A stretch of 64,000 nucleotides of DNA from Synechococcales cyanobacterium C42_A2020_086 (lineage in GTDB: Bacteria; Cyanobacteriota; Cyanobacteriia; Elainellales; Elainellaceae): contig JACYLU010000020.1 in assembly GCA_015272325.1 (NCBI GenBank), forward strand, positions 226,683-290,682. Direction: 5' to 3'. Under the pieces are notes generated by a model. The model did no database searches and was not told the DNA's origin. It saw only the letters and a program-made list of their open reading frames with translations. Shown piece by piece: positions 53,844 through 63,955 of the stretch; position 1 is the first letter of the stretch; each line of letters begins with the position of its first letter. The position numbers and the translations under genes were made by a program.

Positions 53844-55475
53844 GTGACTAGTGTCATTACCAATCAAGCCGCCAGCCAAAATAAGTTTGAAAAATTTAAA
53901 GCTGAAAAGGATGGTTTGGCAGTCAAAGACGAGCTTGAATATTTTGCCCAAATTGGCTGGGAAGCAATGGATGTCACCGATCGCGAGCACCGGCTCAAGT
54001 GGTTGGGGGTGTTCTTCCGCCCAGTCACCCCGGGTAAGTTCATGATGCGGATGCGAATGCCGAGCGGTATTCTCACGAGCCAGAAAATGCGCGTTCTCGC
54101 CGAGATTGTGCAGCGCTATGGAGAAGACGGCAACGCCGACATCACCACCCGCCAAAATTTGCAGTTACGAGGAATTCGGATCGAGGATATTCCCAGCATT
54201 TTCCAGCGGTTGAAAGCAGCTGGCATGACCAGCGTTCAGTCAGGCATGGATAATGTGCGGAACATTACGGCATCTCCAGTAGCAGGGCTAGATGCTGATG
54301 AGTTGATTGATGTCCGCGACTTGGTGCAGCAAGTGCAGGACATGATTACCAACAAAGGCGAGGGAAATCCTGAGTTTACAAATCTGCCCCGCAAGTTCAA
54401 CATTGCCATTGAAGGCGGACGCGATAACTCAATTCACGCTGAAATTAACGATATTGCCTTTATTCCGGCCTATCGAGACGTTGCTGCCGAGGCAGAGGTT
54501 GCACATTATAATGCTAACGGTTCGGTGAATCCCTCAGAGACCGCTGCAGCAACCGAAGCTCAGCGTCAGCTTGGCTTTAACGTGATTGTGGGTGGCTTTT
54601 TCTCAGCGAAGCGTTGCGAGGCAGCCATTCCACTGAATGCCTGGGTTCCTCCCGAAGATGTAGTGGATCTCTGCCGTGCCATCCTCGAGGTCTATCGCGA
54701 TCACGGGCTACGCGCCAACCGCCAAAAAGCTCGTCTGATGTGGCTGATCGACGAATGGGGACTAGACAAGTTTCGCGCTGAGGTCGAGAAGCAGTTGGGT
54801 CGCCCCCTGCTGCCTGCTGCCACCAAAGACGAAATGGATTGGGAAAAGCGGGATCACATCGGGGTATACCGCCAGAAGCAGCCGGGATTAAACTATGTGG
54901 GACTGCATGTGCCTGTCGGTCGCCTGTTTGCCCCCGATATGTTTGAGCTAGCGCGACTCGCTGAGGTGTACGGCAACGGCGAACTGCGGCTCACCGTTGA
55001 GCAGAACGTGATTATTCCTAACGTTCCCGATTCCCGCCTCGAACCGCTGTTGCAAGAGCCGCTGCTGCAAAAGTTCTCGATTCAGCCGACGCCTTTGGTG
55101 CGGTCGCTCGTGTCCTGTACGGGGGCGCAGTTCTGCAACTTTGCCTTGATTGAGACCAAGAATCGTGCCCTCGCTCTGATTAAAGAATTAGAGCAAGAAC
55201 TGGAGCTAGCGCGCCCGATCCGGGTGCACTGGACGGGATGCCCAAATTCCTGTGGTCAGCCCCAAGTTGCCGATATCGGACTGATGGGTACCAAAGCCCG
55301 CAAAGACGGCAAAGCCGTAGACGGGGTAGACATTTTTATGGGCGGCAAAGTGGGCAAAGACGCTCACCTCGGAAGCTGCGTCATGAAAGGTATCCCTTGC
55401 GAGGACCTGAAGCCCGTGCTACGCGACCTGATGATCGAGCATTTTGGGGCGCGTAACGTAAGCAGTAACGGTTAA
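53844..55475 (+). CDS. nirA: Ferredoxin-nitrite reductase
   Basis: A 543-residue sirohaem/[4Fe-4S] enzyme that reduces nitrite to ammonia with six electrons from ferredoxin. The two ferrodoxin-like halves are visible (FMMRMRMPSGILTSQ; GRLFAPDMFELARLAE). The cluster Cys are in LVSCTGAQFCNFAL and TGCPNSCGQPQ. GTG 53844 has GAGGA about 10 bases upstream. It is the first gene of the nitrate assimilation block, under the NtcA promoter. Confidence 0.97.
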   Translation: MTSVITNQAASQNKFEKFKAEKDGLAVKDELEYFAQIGWEAMDVTDREHRLKWLGVFFRPVTPGKFMMRMRMPSGILTSQKMRVLAEIVQRYGEDGNADITTRQNLQLRGIRIEDIPSIFQRLKAAGMTSVQSGMDNVRNITASPVAGLDADELIDVRDLVQQVQDMITNKGEGNPEFTNLPRKFNIAIEGGRDNSIHAEINDIAFIPAYRDVAAEAEVAHYNANGSVNPSETAAATEAQRQLGFNVIVGGFFSAKRCEAAIPLNAWVPPEDVVDLCRAILEVYRDHGLRANRQKARLMWLIDEWGLDKFRAEVEKQLGRPLLPAATKDEMDWEKRDHIGVYRQKQPGLNYVGLHVPVGRLFAPDMFELARLAEVYGNGELRLTVEQNVIIPNVPDSRLEPLLQEPLLQKFSIQPTPLVRSLVSCTGAQFCNFALIETKNRALALIKELEQELELARPIRVHWTGCPNSCGQPQVADIGLMGTKARKDGKAVDGVDIFMGGKVGKDAHLGSCVMKGIPCEDLKPVLRDLMIEHFGARNVSSNG

Positions 55476-55672
55476 ATTAGCGTTACAGTAACTTATCCCA
55501 TCTCTTCTCACTTATTTTCTTTTGTAGTTCACACGTCACCCATACAGACTTGCAAACATGTTTTCCTGCTTTTGCTGGTCTAGCTTGAGTGCATAATCTT
55601 CGTTCACTTCTCAGTTCACTTCCCGACAACATTTCATTTAGTCCTAGTCAGTTTGTTCTAAGAGAGTAGGCC

Positions 55673-57001
55673 ATGTCAAAAATTTCCCGACGCAATTTCC
55701 TCATCACCGCTGGAGCCAGCACCGCAGCAACTTTTATTTTGCATGGATGCAGTTCCAACCAATCGGCTAGCACCTCTACGGAATCCTCAGGTTCAACTGC
55801 ATCACCTAGCCCCGTGGCTGCTGCTGATACCCCGGAAGTGACCACCGCCAAGCTAGGCTTTATCGCTCTCACTGATGCGGCTCCGCTGATTATCGCTAAA
55901 GAGAAGGGGCTGTTTGCGAAGTACGGTATGCCCGATGTTGAGGTTGTGAAGCAAGCCTCTTGGGGTGCAACCCGCGACAACCTGGAATTGGGATCGGCAG
56001 GGAACGGCATTGATGGGGCCCACATCCTCTCCCCGATGCCCTACCTGATGACCCTAGGCAAAATCACCAAGCAGCCGGTACCGATGTACATCACCGCTCG
56101 CCTCAACACGAATGGGCAAGGTATCTCGGTCGCCAGTGCCTTCGAGAGCTTGCAGATTGGCACCGACAGTGCTCCCTTGAAAGAGGTATTTGCCCAGGCA
56201 AAAGCAGCGGGAGAGCAAGTGAAGTGCGCCGTCACTTTTCCTGGTGGCACCCATGACCTGTGGATGCGCTATTGGCTGGCAGCTGGCGGCATTGACCCCG
56301 ATAATGACGTCTCCACAATCGTCGTACCGCCGCCGCAAATGGTCGCCAATATGAAGGTGGGCACTATGCAAGCTTTCTGTGTCGGTGAACCCTGGAACGC
56401 TCAGCTTGTGACGCAAAATCTTGGCTACACCGCTATCACAACTGGCGAATTCTGGAAGGATCATCCTGAAAAAGCGCTGGCGCTGCGGGCCGACTGGGTC
56501 GATCGGCACCCCAATGCCACCAAAGCTCTAACGATGGCGGTGATGGAAGCGCAGCAGTGGTGCGATCGAGCAGAGAACAAGCCGGAGATGTGTGACATCA
56601 TCTCGAAGCGAGAATGGCTGAAGATTAACGCCAATGACATTCTGGGACGCGCTCAAGGCAACTTCGACTTTGGCGGCGGCAAACCGGCTGTGGAAAACAG
56701 CCCGCTGCTGATGAAGTTCTGGTCTGACTTTGCTTCCTACCCTTTCAAGAGCCATGATCTCTGGTTCCTCACCGAAGATATTCGCTGGGGCTACGTTCCG
56801 GCCGACACCGACACCAAAGCGCTAGTCGATAAGGTCAACCGCGAAGATATTTGGCAGGAAGCAGCGAAGAGCTTGAATGTGGCATCTGCGGATATTCCCA
56901 AGTCCACCTCGCGTGGCGTCGAGAAGTTCTTTGACGGCGTGGAGTTTGATCCCGAGAACCCCGAAGACTACCTCAAGTCGCTGTCGATTAAGAAAGTCTA
57001 A
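55673..57001 (+). CDS. nrtA: Nitrate/nitrite ABC importer substrate-binding lipoprotein
   Basis: A 442-residue periplasmic binding protein. A twin-arginine-like start (ISRRNFLITAGASTAATFILHGC) ends in a lipobox Cys, so it is a lipoprotein. The mature part holds nitrate-binding blocks such as WGATRDNLELGSAGNGIDGAHILSPMPY, FPGGTHDLWMRYWLAAGGIDPDND and FCVGEPWN. ATG 55673 follows a spacer of 197 bp after nirA that has a GTTACAGTAAC palindrome but no clear promoter. Confidence 0.97.
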   Translation: MSKISRRNFLITAGASTAATFILHGCSSNQSASTSTESSGSTASPSPVAAADTPEVTTAKLGFIALTDAAPLIIAKEKGLFAKYGMPDVEVVKQASWGATRDNLELGSAGNGIDGAHILSPMPYLMTLGKITKQPVPMYITARLNTNGQGISVASAFESLQIGTDSAPLKEVFAQAKAAGEQVKCAVTFPGGTHDLWMRYWLAAGGIDPDNDVSTIVVPPPQMVANMKVGTMQAFCVGEPWNAQLVTQNLGYTAITTGEFWKDHPEKALALRADWVDRHPNATKALTMAVMEAQQWCDRAENKPEMCDIISKREWLKINANDILGRAQGNFDFGGGKPAVENSPLLMKFWSDFASYPFKSHDLWFLTEDIRWGYVPADTDTKALVDKVNREDIWQEAAKSLNVASADIPKSTSRGVEKFFDGVEFDPENPEDYLKSLSIKKV

Positions 57002-57098
57002 GTCTGGATGAGTGGCATTGCTTCTGGAGACATCTTCGCTTCAGAAGCAGCGCTCATCACCCCCTATTTCTCTCTTCCCTTTCACACCAAGCAAACCT

Positions 57099-57935
57099 AT
57101 GGCAGTTAGCTCCCAACGTCGTCCTCGGCCTTCTCTCCTTGATGCGTGGATGCCCACGATCAAAACCCAGGGCCGTAAATTTCTCACGTCCGCCATTGCG
57201 CTGTTCATTGTGCTCGCGATCTGGCAACTGCTGTGCAGCGGCGAAAATCCAGTTTTGCCGGCACCACTTACTGTTCTAAACGATACCTGGGAACTGATTG
57301 TCGATCCCTTCTTCGATAACGGCGGTACCGACAAAGGTTTATTTTGGCATATTTTCGCTAGCCTTCAGCGAGTTGCTATTGGATTTACCCTAGCCGCTAT
57401 CATCGGTATTCTCGTGGGGGTAATTATCGGCAGCAGCCCTTTAATTTACGATGCCCTTGATCCCATCTTTCAGGTGTTGCGTACGGTGCCACCGCTGGCG
57501 TGGCTGCCAATCTCCCTAGCCGCATTCCAGAACAATGAGCCTTCGGCAATCTTTGTGATTTTCATTACCGCCATCTGGCCAATTCTAATCAACACTGCCG
57601 TAGGCGTACAGCAGGTTCCCAACGACTACAAAAATGTCTCTCGGGTACTACAGCTTTCCAAAATTGAATATTTCTTTAATGTCCTATTTCCTGCTACCGT
57701 TCCCTACATCTTCACTGGACTGCGGATCGGCGTTGGCTTGTCTTGGCTAGCAATTGTAGCAGCCGAAATGCTGATTGGTGGCGTTGGCATCGGTTTCTTT
57801 ATCTGGGATGCCTGGAATAGCTCGTTAATTAGCGAAATCATTCTGGCGCTCGTTTACGTTGGCATTGTCGGTTTAATTCTCGACAAAATCGTGCTGCTGG
57901 TTGGGCGCTTGGTCGTTCCTGGCGGACCGCAGTAG
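57099..57935 (+). CDS. nrtB: Nitrate/nitrite ABC importer permease
   Basis: A 278-residue permease (six helices, EAA loop in VSRVLQLSKIEYFFNVLFPATVPYIFTG). ATG 57099 (MAVSSQRRPRPS) is preferred; the frame extends to 57012 but the extra 29 residues do not fit the family. It forms the channel with NrtA upstream and NrtC and NrtD downstream. Confidence 0.95.
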   Translation: MAVSSQRRPRPSLLDAWMPTIKTQGRKFLTSAIALFIVLAIWQLLCSGENPVLPAPLTVLNDTWELIVDPFFDNGGTDKGLFWHIFASLQRVAIGFTLAAIIGILVGVIIGSSPLIYDALDPIFQVLRTVPPLAWLPISLAAFQNNEPSAIFVIFITAIWPILINTAVGVQQVPNDYKNVSRVLQLSKIEYFFNVLFPATVPYIFTGLRIGVGLSWLAIVAAEMLIGGVGIGFFIWDAWNSSLISEIILALVYVGIVGLILDKIVLLVGRLVVPGGPQ

Positions 57936-57999
57936 CAGCCGTTGATCCAAGACTGGTTTTCCCTCTGCTCTTACACCCTATTTATTCTTATCTTCCCCC

Positions 58000-59997
58000 A
58001 TGTCTACCTTCGTCGAGATCGACAACGTTGATAAGGTCTTTCCCCTTCCCAACGGCAATCGCTACATTGCCCTCAAGGGAATTGACCTCAAAATTCGCAA
58101 GGGAGAATTCGTGTCTCTCGTTGGGCATTCGGGCTGCGGTAAATCAACACTGCTGAACATTGTGGCAGGACTCGACCGCGCCACCACTGGAGGCGTGATT
58201 CTCGAGGGGCGTCAGGTGACTAAGCCCGGACCGGATCGCATGGTGGTGTTCCAAAATTACTCGCTGCTGCCTTGGCGAACGGTGCGGCAAAATATTGCTC
58301 TGGCGGTGAATGCGGCGATGAAGCAGTTGCCCGCTCAAGAGCGCCATGACATTATTGAACACCACATCGATATGGTGGGGCTGCGCCACGCGGCTGACAA
58401 GCATCCCCACGAGCTGTCGGGCGGTATGAAGCAGCGAGTGGCCATTGCTCGCGCCTTGGCACTGCGTCCTAAGCTGCTGCTGCTCGATGAACCCTTTGGT
58501 GCTCTAGACGCTCTGACTCGCGGTAATTTGCAAGAGCAGCTGATGCAAATTTGCCAGGAGAATGACGTGACTTGCTTGATGGTCACCCACGATGTCGATG
58601 AAGCACTGCTGCTTTCCGATCGCGTAGTGATGCTGACAACCGGACCGGAAGCGCATATTGGTCAAATCCTAGAGGTACCAATTCCTCGCCCGCGCCATCG
58701 CCTAGAGGTGGTGAATCATCCTGCCTATTACAGCCTGCGCAACGAGATTGTTTACTTCCTTAACCAGCAGAAACGTTCGGCGCGCCGCAAGAAGGTAGCT
58801 CCCAAAGTGGCGGTTGCCCTGCACGGACTGGAGAAAGTCAATCTGGATATTGGCTTTATTCCCCTCACCGACTGTGCTCCACTAGTGGTCGCCAAGGAAA
58901 AAGGCTTTTTCCAGAAACACGGACTAGAACAAGTCAGCCTCAGCCGAGAGCCGAGCTGGAAAGCGATTGCCGAAGGTGTGTCATCGGCTCGGTTGGATGC
59001 TGCTCAGATGGTCGCCGGTATGCCGCTAGCGCTGACGATCAAAAATCTCCAGCCGATCATCACAGCAATGGTGCTTAGCCGCAACGGCAATGCAATTACG
59101 CTGCACAAATGCTTCTACGAGCAGGGCGTTCGCAATCTAGAGGACTTTAAAGCCATTCTCGATCACAACCCAGACAACGTGCCGACGCTGGGCGTGGTTC
59201 ATCCTACCTCGATGCACAATCTGCTGCTGCGCTACTGGCTCGCCTCGGGAGGCATTGATCCCGATCGCGATGTTGGGCTGACGGTAATCCCGCCGCCGCA
59301 AATGGTTGCCAACCTAAAGGCAGGCAATATTGACGGCTATTGCGTGGGTGAACCCTGGAACTCCTACGCCGTTCACGACGGAGCTGGCTTTGTGATCCGC
59401 ACCGACCTTGACCTTTGGGCCGGGCACCCCGAAAAGGTGCTGGGGGTTCGGGAAGACTGGGTGAATCAGCATCCCCAAACCCATCTGGCTCTTGTCAAAG
59501 CGCTAATTGAAGCCTGCGAATACTGCGACGATCGCCGCAATCGCGAAGAGATTCTGGAGCTGCTCTGTCGCCCCGAGTATGTCGGTATTGATCCCGCCTA
59601 CACCCGCCCCGGCTTCCTCGATCCCTATCACTTCGGCACCGATGCTCCGCCGGTTCAGCTGCTGCGCTTCAATCAGTTTTATGTTGATCAAGCCAACAGT
59701 CCGGTTCGTAGCGAAGCCCTGTGGATTCTGACACAGCTAGCTCGCTGGGGCATTACGCCCTTCCCCAAAAACTGGGTCGAGGTAATTGAGCGCGTTCGCC
59801 GTCCCGATCTCTACAACGAAGCCGCCCGGCAGCTTGACTTGCCCGACATGGAGCCTTTACGTCAGCCCTTTGCCCTGTTTGACGGCATTACCTTCGATCC
59901 CGATGAGCCGCTGGAATATCTCAATAGCTTGGCAATTCGGCGCGACATTCGCATTGAAGAGATTGTGTTTGACTCGGTTGCTGCTAAAGTTGCTTGA
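58000..59997 (+). CDS. nrtC: Nitrate ABC importer ATPase fused to a NrtA-like domain
   Basis: A 665-residue protein. Residues 1-260 are an ABC ATPase (Walker A GHSGCGKST, signature LSGGMKQRVAIARAL, Walker B LLLLDEPFGALD). Residues about 280-650 are a nitrate-binding NrtA-like domain (LDIGFIPLTDCAPLVVAKEKG, DGYCVGEPWN), which in cyanobacteria regulates uptake in response to ammonium. The fusion is characteristic of NrtC. Follows nrtB by 64 bp. Confidence 0.97.
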   Translation: MSTFVEIDNVDKVFPLPNGNRYIALKGIDLKIRKGEFVSLVGHSGCGKSTLLNIVAGLDRATTGGVILEGRQVTKPGPDRMVVFQNYSLLPWRTVRQNIALAVNAAMKQLPAQERHDIIEHHIDMVGLRHAADKHPHELSGGMKQRVAIARALALRPKLLLLDEPFGALDALTRGNLQEQLMQICQENDVTCLMVTHDVDEALLLSDRVVMLTTGPEAHIGQILEVPIPRPRHRLEVVNHPAYYSLRNEIVYFLNQQKRSARRKKVAPKVAVALHGLEKVNLDIGFIPLTDCAPLVVAKEKGFFQKHGLEQVSLSREPSWKAIAEGVSSARLDAAQMVAGMPLALTIKNLQPIITAMVLSRNGNAITLHKCFYEQGVRNLEDFKAILDHNPDNVPTLGVVHPTSMHNLLLRYWLASGGIDPDRDVGLTVIPPPQMVANLKAGNIDGYCVGEPWNSYAVHDGAGFVIRTDLDLWAGHPEKVLGVREDWVNQHPQTHLALVKALIEACEYCDDRRNREEILELLCRPEYVGIDPAYTRPGFLDPYHFGTDAPPVQLLRFNQFYVDQANSPVRSEALWILTQLARWGITPFPKNWVEVIERVRRPDLYNEAARQLDLPDMEPLRQPFALFDGITFDPDEPLEYLNSLAIRRDIRIEEIVFDSVAAKVA

Positions 59998-60152
59998 TTC
60001 ATTTTCAGATTGAGAGAATAAATCCGCTGAAAAATCTGCTATTACGCTGTTTGCTTTCCATCACCTGATTCTTTGAGTTTCCAGTAGTACCAACCCTAGA
60101 TCTCCAATCGTCTGTATTCTGTTGTATCCTTCATCTCTTGAAACTTCACACT

Positions 60153-60998
60153 ATGCAAACCCTGAATGGTCAGACTACCACAGCACAACCTATTCAAGTG
60201 AATCTTCAACGGGATACATTCCTTAATATCCAAGATGTATCCAAGGTCTATGCTACACCGAAGGGACCTTATACCGTTCTCGAAGGCGTTAACCTGACCG
60301 TTCAGGAAGGGGAGTTTATCTGTATCATCGGGCATTCAGGCTGCGGTAAAACCACGCTGCTCAACATGGTATCCGGGTTTGCCCAACCCACCAAAGGCGT
60401 CGTGCTCCTGCAAGATCAGCAGATCACCCAGCCCGGACCCGACCGCATGGTGGTGTTTCAGAACTACTCATTGTTGCCCTGGAAGACGGCGTTTGAGAAT
60501 GTGTATCTAGCAGTTAAAGCTGCTTTTCCTGAGAAATCAAAGGCTGAAAAAACTGCGATTGTCACCGAGCACTTAGAGCTAGTTGGGCTGACGGAAGCCG
60601 CGCACAAGCGACCGCATCAGCTCTCGGGTGGTATGAAGCAGCGGGTAGCCATTGCTCGCGCCTTGGCAATTCGGCCGCAAGTGCTAATTCTCGATGAGCC
60701 TTTTGGTGCCCTTGATGCGATTACGAAAGAAGAACTCCAGGAAGAGTTGCTGCAAATCTGGCAAGATCATCGCTGCACCGTACTCATGATCACTCACGAT
60801 ATTGACGAAGCCTTGTTCCTAGCAGATCGCCTCGTGATGATGACTAACGGTCCCGCCGCCAACATTGGCGAAATTCTTGACATTCCCTTCCGGCGGCCGC
60901 GCAACCGGGCGCAGATGACCGAAGATCCCAAATACTATGAACTCCGCAACTACGCCCTCGACTTCCTCTTCCGACGCTATGCTCACGACGACGACTAG
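60153..60998 (+). CDS. nrtD: Nitrate ABC importer ATPase
   Basis: A 281-residue ATPase (Walker A GHSGCGKTT, signature LSGGMKQRVAIARAL, Walker B LILDEPFGALD) that pairs with NrtC to drive nitrate uptake. ATG 60153 (MQTLNGQTT) is preferred to TTG 60138. Its core is close to the ATPase half of NrtC, as expected of paralogues. Confidence 0.96.
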   Translation: MQTLNGQTTTAQPIQVNLQRDTFLNIQDVSKVYATPKGPYTVLEGVNLTVQEGEFICIIGHSGCGKTTLLNMVSGFAQPTKGVVLLQDQQITQPGPDRMVVFQNYSLLPWKTAFENVYLAVKAAFPEKSKAEKTAIVTEHLELVGLTEAAHKRPHQLSGGMKQRVAIARALAIRPQVLILDEPFGALDAITKEELQEELLQIWQDHRCTVLMITHDIDEALFLADRLVMMTNGPAANIGEILDIPFRRPRNRAQMTEDPKYYELRNYALDFLFRRYAHDDD

Positions 60999-61123
60999 TT
61001 TGCTGCACGGGATGATTCCGCTCAACTGAACGGGTACATCATCCTTCCTGTCGCGGATGAGTTACCACCAGGGGTACGTCGCATTCATCACCAGTGCAGT
61101 CTTCCATCAATGAGTTCACCATT

Positions 61124-63334
61124 ATGACGGATAGTATCAAAACCGTTTGTCCTTATTGCGGAGTTGGCTGTGGGCTAGAGGTCTCGCCGCCCGCGCAACC
61201 GGGTAAAGCCGTCCATCGCGACAGTGAAGGCACGCCCATCTGGCAGGTGCGAGGAGATCGGTCCCATCCGTCGAGCCAAGGCCTAGTGTGCGTTAAGGGC
61301 GCGACGATTGCGGAGTCCCTCCACAAAGATCGACTGCTCTATCCCATGATGCGAGAGTCGCTCGGTCAGCCCTTTCGCCGGGTGAGTTGGGATGAAGCCC
61401 TCGATCAAATTGCATCACGCATTCAGGCCCTGCGTGCCACTCAAGGCGCTGATGCAATCTGCATGTACGGTTCCGGTCAGTTTCATACCGAAGATTACTA
61501 TGTAGCCCAAAAGCTGATGAAGGGCTGCCTCGGCACCAACAATTTTGATGCTAACTCGCGCCTGTGTATGTCCTCTGCGGTAGCGGGCTACGTGCAAAGT
61601 TTAGGCTCCGATGGACCACCCTGCTGCTACGACGATCTCGACCAAACCGACTGCGCCTTTCTGATTGGCACCAATACCGCTGAGTGTCATCCCATCATCT
61701 TCAATCGCCTGCGCAAGCACCACAAGCAGAACCACCACGTCAAGCTGATTGTCGTCGATCCGCGCCGCACGCCCACCGCAGAAGCCGCCGATCTGCATCT
61801 AGCAATTCAGCCGGGAACCGATATTGACTTAATGAATGGCATTGCCTATTTACTCCTGCGCTGGAACTACCTGGATACTCAGTTCCTAGATGAATGCACC
61901 CAGGGGTTTTCTGAGTATGCCGAGGTAATTCGGCATTATCCTCCAGAACGAGTCGCTCGGCGTTGCGGCATCCGGAAGGACGATCTAGAGCTAGCCGCCC
62001 GCCACTGGGGTGAAGCTAAGCGCGTGCTCTCCCTCTGGTCAATGGGGTTGAATCAATCCTCTGAAGGCACTGCCAAAGTCCGCACCTTGATTAACCTGCA
62101 CTTGATGACTGGCGACATTGGCAAGCCGGGAGCAGGTCCATTTTCCCTCACCGGACAGCCCAACGCTATGGGTGGACGCGAAGCGGGCGGACTGTCTCAC
62201 CTGCTGCCAGGCTACCGCTTTGTTAACAATCCCCAACACCGGGCTGAAGTTGAGCAGTTCTGGGGATTGCCAGCAGGAGCCATCTCACCTCAACCAGGAC
62301 GAACCGCTTGGCAGATGATTGAAGGATTAGAGCAAGGTGAGGTTGGGCTACTGTGGATTGCTGCTACCAATCCCGTGGTCAGTATGCCGGATGTCGAACG
62401 TACCAAGCAGGCGCTTCGGCAATCGCCGTTTACGATTTATCAAGAGGCTTACTATCCAACTGAAACGACAGCCTATGCCCATGTACTGCTGCCTGCTGCT
62501 CAGTGGAGTGAAGCGCCCGGCACCATGACGAACTCTGAGCGGCGGGTTACTCTTTGTCCGCAGTTCCGCACCCCACCCGGCGAAGCCCGCCCTGACTGGG
62601 TGATCTTTGCCGAAATCGGTCAGCGGTTAGGCTTTGGTCGTCAGTTTGCGTTTAATAGCGCTGCCGACGTTCACGCCGAATTCGTGCAACTCACCCGCGG
62701 CCGCCCCTGCGACATGACCGGAATCAGCCACGCTCGCCTCAAGCAAGAAGGTCCGCTTCAGTGGCCCTGTCCTGAGCAATCGACGGTCACAAAAGATTCA
62801 AGGCTGAAGTCTGAAAGCTCATCCCGCCTTTACACCAACCTTCGCTTCAACACACCCGATGGCCGCGCTCGCTTTGGAGCTTATCATTCCAGAGGCTTGG
62901 CTGAACCCCCTGATCCCGACTACCCCTTCGTGCTTACAACGGGCAGACTCTACGGGCACTGGCATACCCAAACTCGCACTGGACGCATCGACAAAATTCG
63001 TAAAATGCATCCCCAGCCGTTCATCGAAATTCATCCTCGCGATGCCGAAAAGCTAGGCATTCAAGAGGGAAATTGGGTCGAAGTCTCGTCTCGTCGAGGC
63101 ACTGCCCGCTTCCCAGCTCAGCTTACTCAAGCCATTGCTCCAGGTACCGTGTTTGTTCCCATGCATTGGGGTGAACTCTGGGCTGAAGCTGCCGAAGCAA
63201 ATGCCCTGACCCATCCTGAAATGTGCCCTAGCTCCTTGCAACCTGAACTCAAGGCTTGTGCAGTGCAGGTGAAACTACTCACACCGAACCGAGCGTCTTC
63301 TGAACCCACAATCTCAGCATCAGCAGCAGTCTGA
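61124..63334 (+). CDS. narB: Ferredoxin-dependent assimilatory nitrate reductase
   Basis: A 736-residue cytoplasmic Mo-bis-MGD enzyme that reduces nitrate to nitrite with ferredoxin electrons. The [4Fe-4S] Cys are Cys9, Cys12, Cys16 (VCPYCGVGC) and Cys56 (GLVCVKG); the Mo ligand is Cys148 in [11 protein letters not shown]. The C-terminal cofactor domain has [16 protein letters not shown] and [12 protein letters not shown] 61124 (MTDSIKTV) is preferred to GTG 61094. Last gene of the nitrate block; NarB needs the molybdopterin pathway to which moeB at 151 belongs. Confidence 0.97.
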   Translation: MTDSIKTVCPYCGVGCGLEVSPPAQPGKAVHRDSEGTPIWQVRGDRSHPSSQGLVCVKGATIAESLHKDRLLYPMMRESLGQPFRRVSWDEALDQIASRIQALRATQGADAICMYGSGQFHTEDYYVAQKLMKGCLGTNNFDANSRLCMSSAVAGYVQSLGSDGPPCCYDDLDQTDCAFLIGTNTAECHPIIFNRLRKHHKQNHHVKLIVVDPRRTPTAEAADLHLAIQPGTDIDLMNGIAYLLLRWNYLDTQFLDECTQGFSEYAEVIRHYPPERVARRCGIRKDDLELAARHWGEAKRVLSLWSMGLNQSSEGTAKVRTLINLHLMTGDIGKPGAGPFSLTGQPNAMGGREAGGLSHLLPGYRFVNNPQHRAEVEQFWGLPAGAISPQPGRTAWQMIEGLEQGEVGLLWIAATNPVVSMPDVERTKQALRQSPFTIYQEAYYPTETTAYAHVLLPAAQWSEAPGTMTNSERRVTLCPQFRTPPGEARPDWVIFAEIGQRLGFGRQFAFNSAADVHAEFVQLTRGRPCDMTGISHARLKQEGPLQWPCPEQSTVTKDSRLKSESSSRLYTNLRFNTPDGRARFGAYHSRGLAEPPDPDYPFVLTTGRLYGHWHTQTRTGRIDKIRKMHPQPFIEIHPRDAEKLGIQEGNWVEVSSRRGTARFPAQLTQAIAPGTVFVPMHWGELWAEAAEANALTHPEMCPSSLQPELKACAVQVKLLTPNRASSEPTISASAAV

Positions 63335-63370
63335 CCGCTATAAACTAAATTTTGAAAATGTGATGCTGAA

Positions 63371-63817
63371 TTAAGCCTTAACAACGGCGTGCTCCTCCAA
63401 AACATTGACTGCAACAGTGTCGAAGGGATTGCCATCTGCTTCTACACTAGCGGGGGTAGAAGTTTCGTCAGGTTCATTATTCTTGACAATATCAAGATCA
63501 ATATCTAAAACAGTCATCTCCAATCCGGCCTTGGGCAGATTGCCATTGCTTGAAATGTACGGATTGGGTTCAACGCTACCCGTGCAAATCACGACCGATC
63601 CCTTCTTCAAGTAGGGCAACTTGCGCCAAGCGATTGAGCGCTCCCAAATACTCAACTTCACCGTAAAAGACTCTTTCCAGTTGCGGGATTTCCGCACGTA
63701 GAGCGTGGCTTCAGCCACTTGAGCTTTTTCACCCGTTTTGAGGTCCACAGTCTTGACTTCTGCATCAGCAGCCAGATGACCACTCACAATCCACTTGTTG
63801 AGTCCAACACTCGACAT
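63371..63817 (-). CDS. ssb: Single-stranded DNA-binding protein
   Basis: A 148-residue SSB with one OB fold (residues 5-110: LNKWIVSGHLAADAEVK, ESFTVKLSIWERSIAWRKLPYLKKGSVVICTGSV). The C-terminal 38 residues are acidic but lack the usual DDDIPF tip; they end EEHAVVKA, so interaction with partner proteins through that tip is uncertain. The GGGAGGCGTCT before ATG 63817 is a good ribosome site. Codes against narB; its promoter lies just downstream of a 5S rRNA gene. Confidence 0.85.
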   Translation of the reverse strand: MSSVGLNKWIVSGHLAADAEVKTVDLKTGEKAQVAEATLYVRKSRNWKESFTVKLSIWERSIAWRKLPYLKKGSVVICTGSVEPNPYISSNGNLPKAGLEMTVLDIDLDIVKNNEPDETSTPASVEADGNPFDTVAVNVLEEHAVVKA

Positions 63818-63912
63818 AGACGCCTCCCATGATCACAACATTTGCTGTTTCTAAGGTGCCCAAAGGATGAGGGAAGCGCACACCCTAATTAAGCAGCAGC
63901 CGTAGAAATGCG

Positions 63913-63946
63913 AAAAGCCTTCACTCAAACAAGAGCAAAGGCTTTT
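63913..63946 (-). terminator. Hairpin terminator after the 5S rRNA
   Basis: AAAAGCCTT (63913-63921) and AAGGCTTTT (63938-63946) pair over a 16-base loop. It lies 10 bases past the 3' end of the 5S rRNA on the minus strand and ends in T-rich sequence, as expected for the end of an rRNA operon. Confidence 0.8.
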
Positions 63947-63955
63947 CAATATTAG

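Noticed and set aside
55490..55502. GTTACAGTAAC palindrome after nirA as an NtcA site for nrtA
   Set aside because: The GTA and TAC halves are reversed and wrongly spaced for NtcA, and no -10 box fits.
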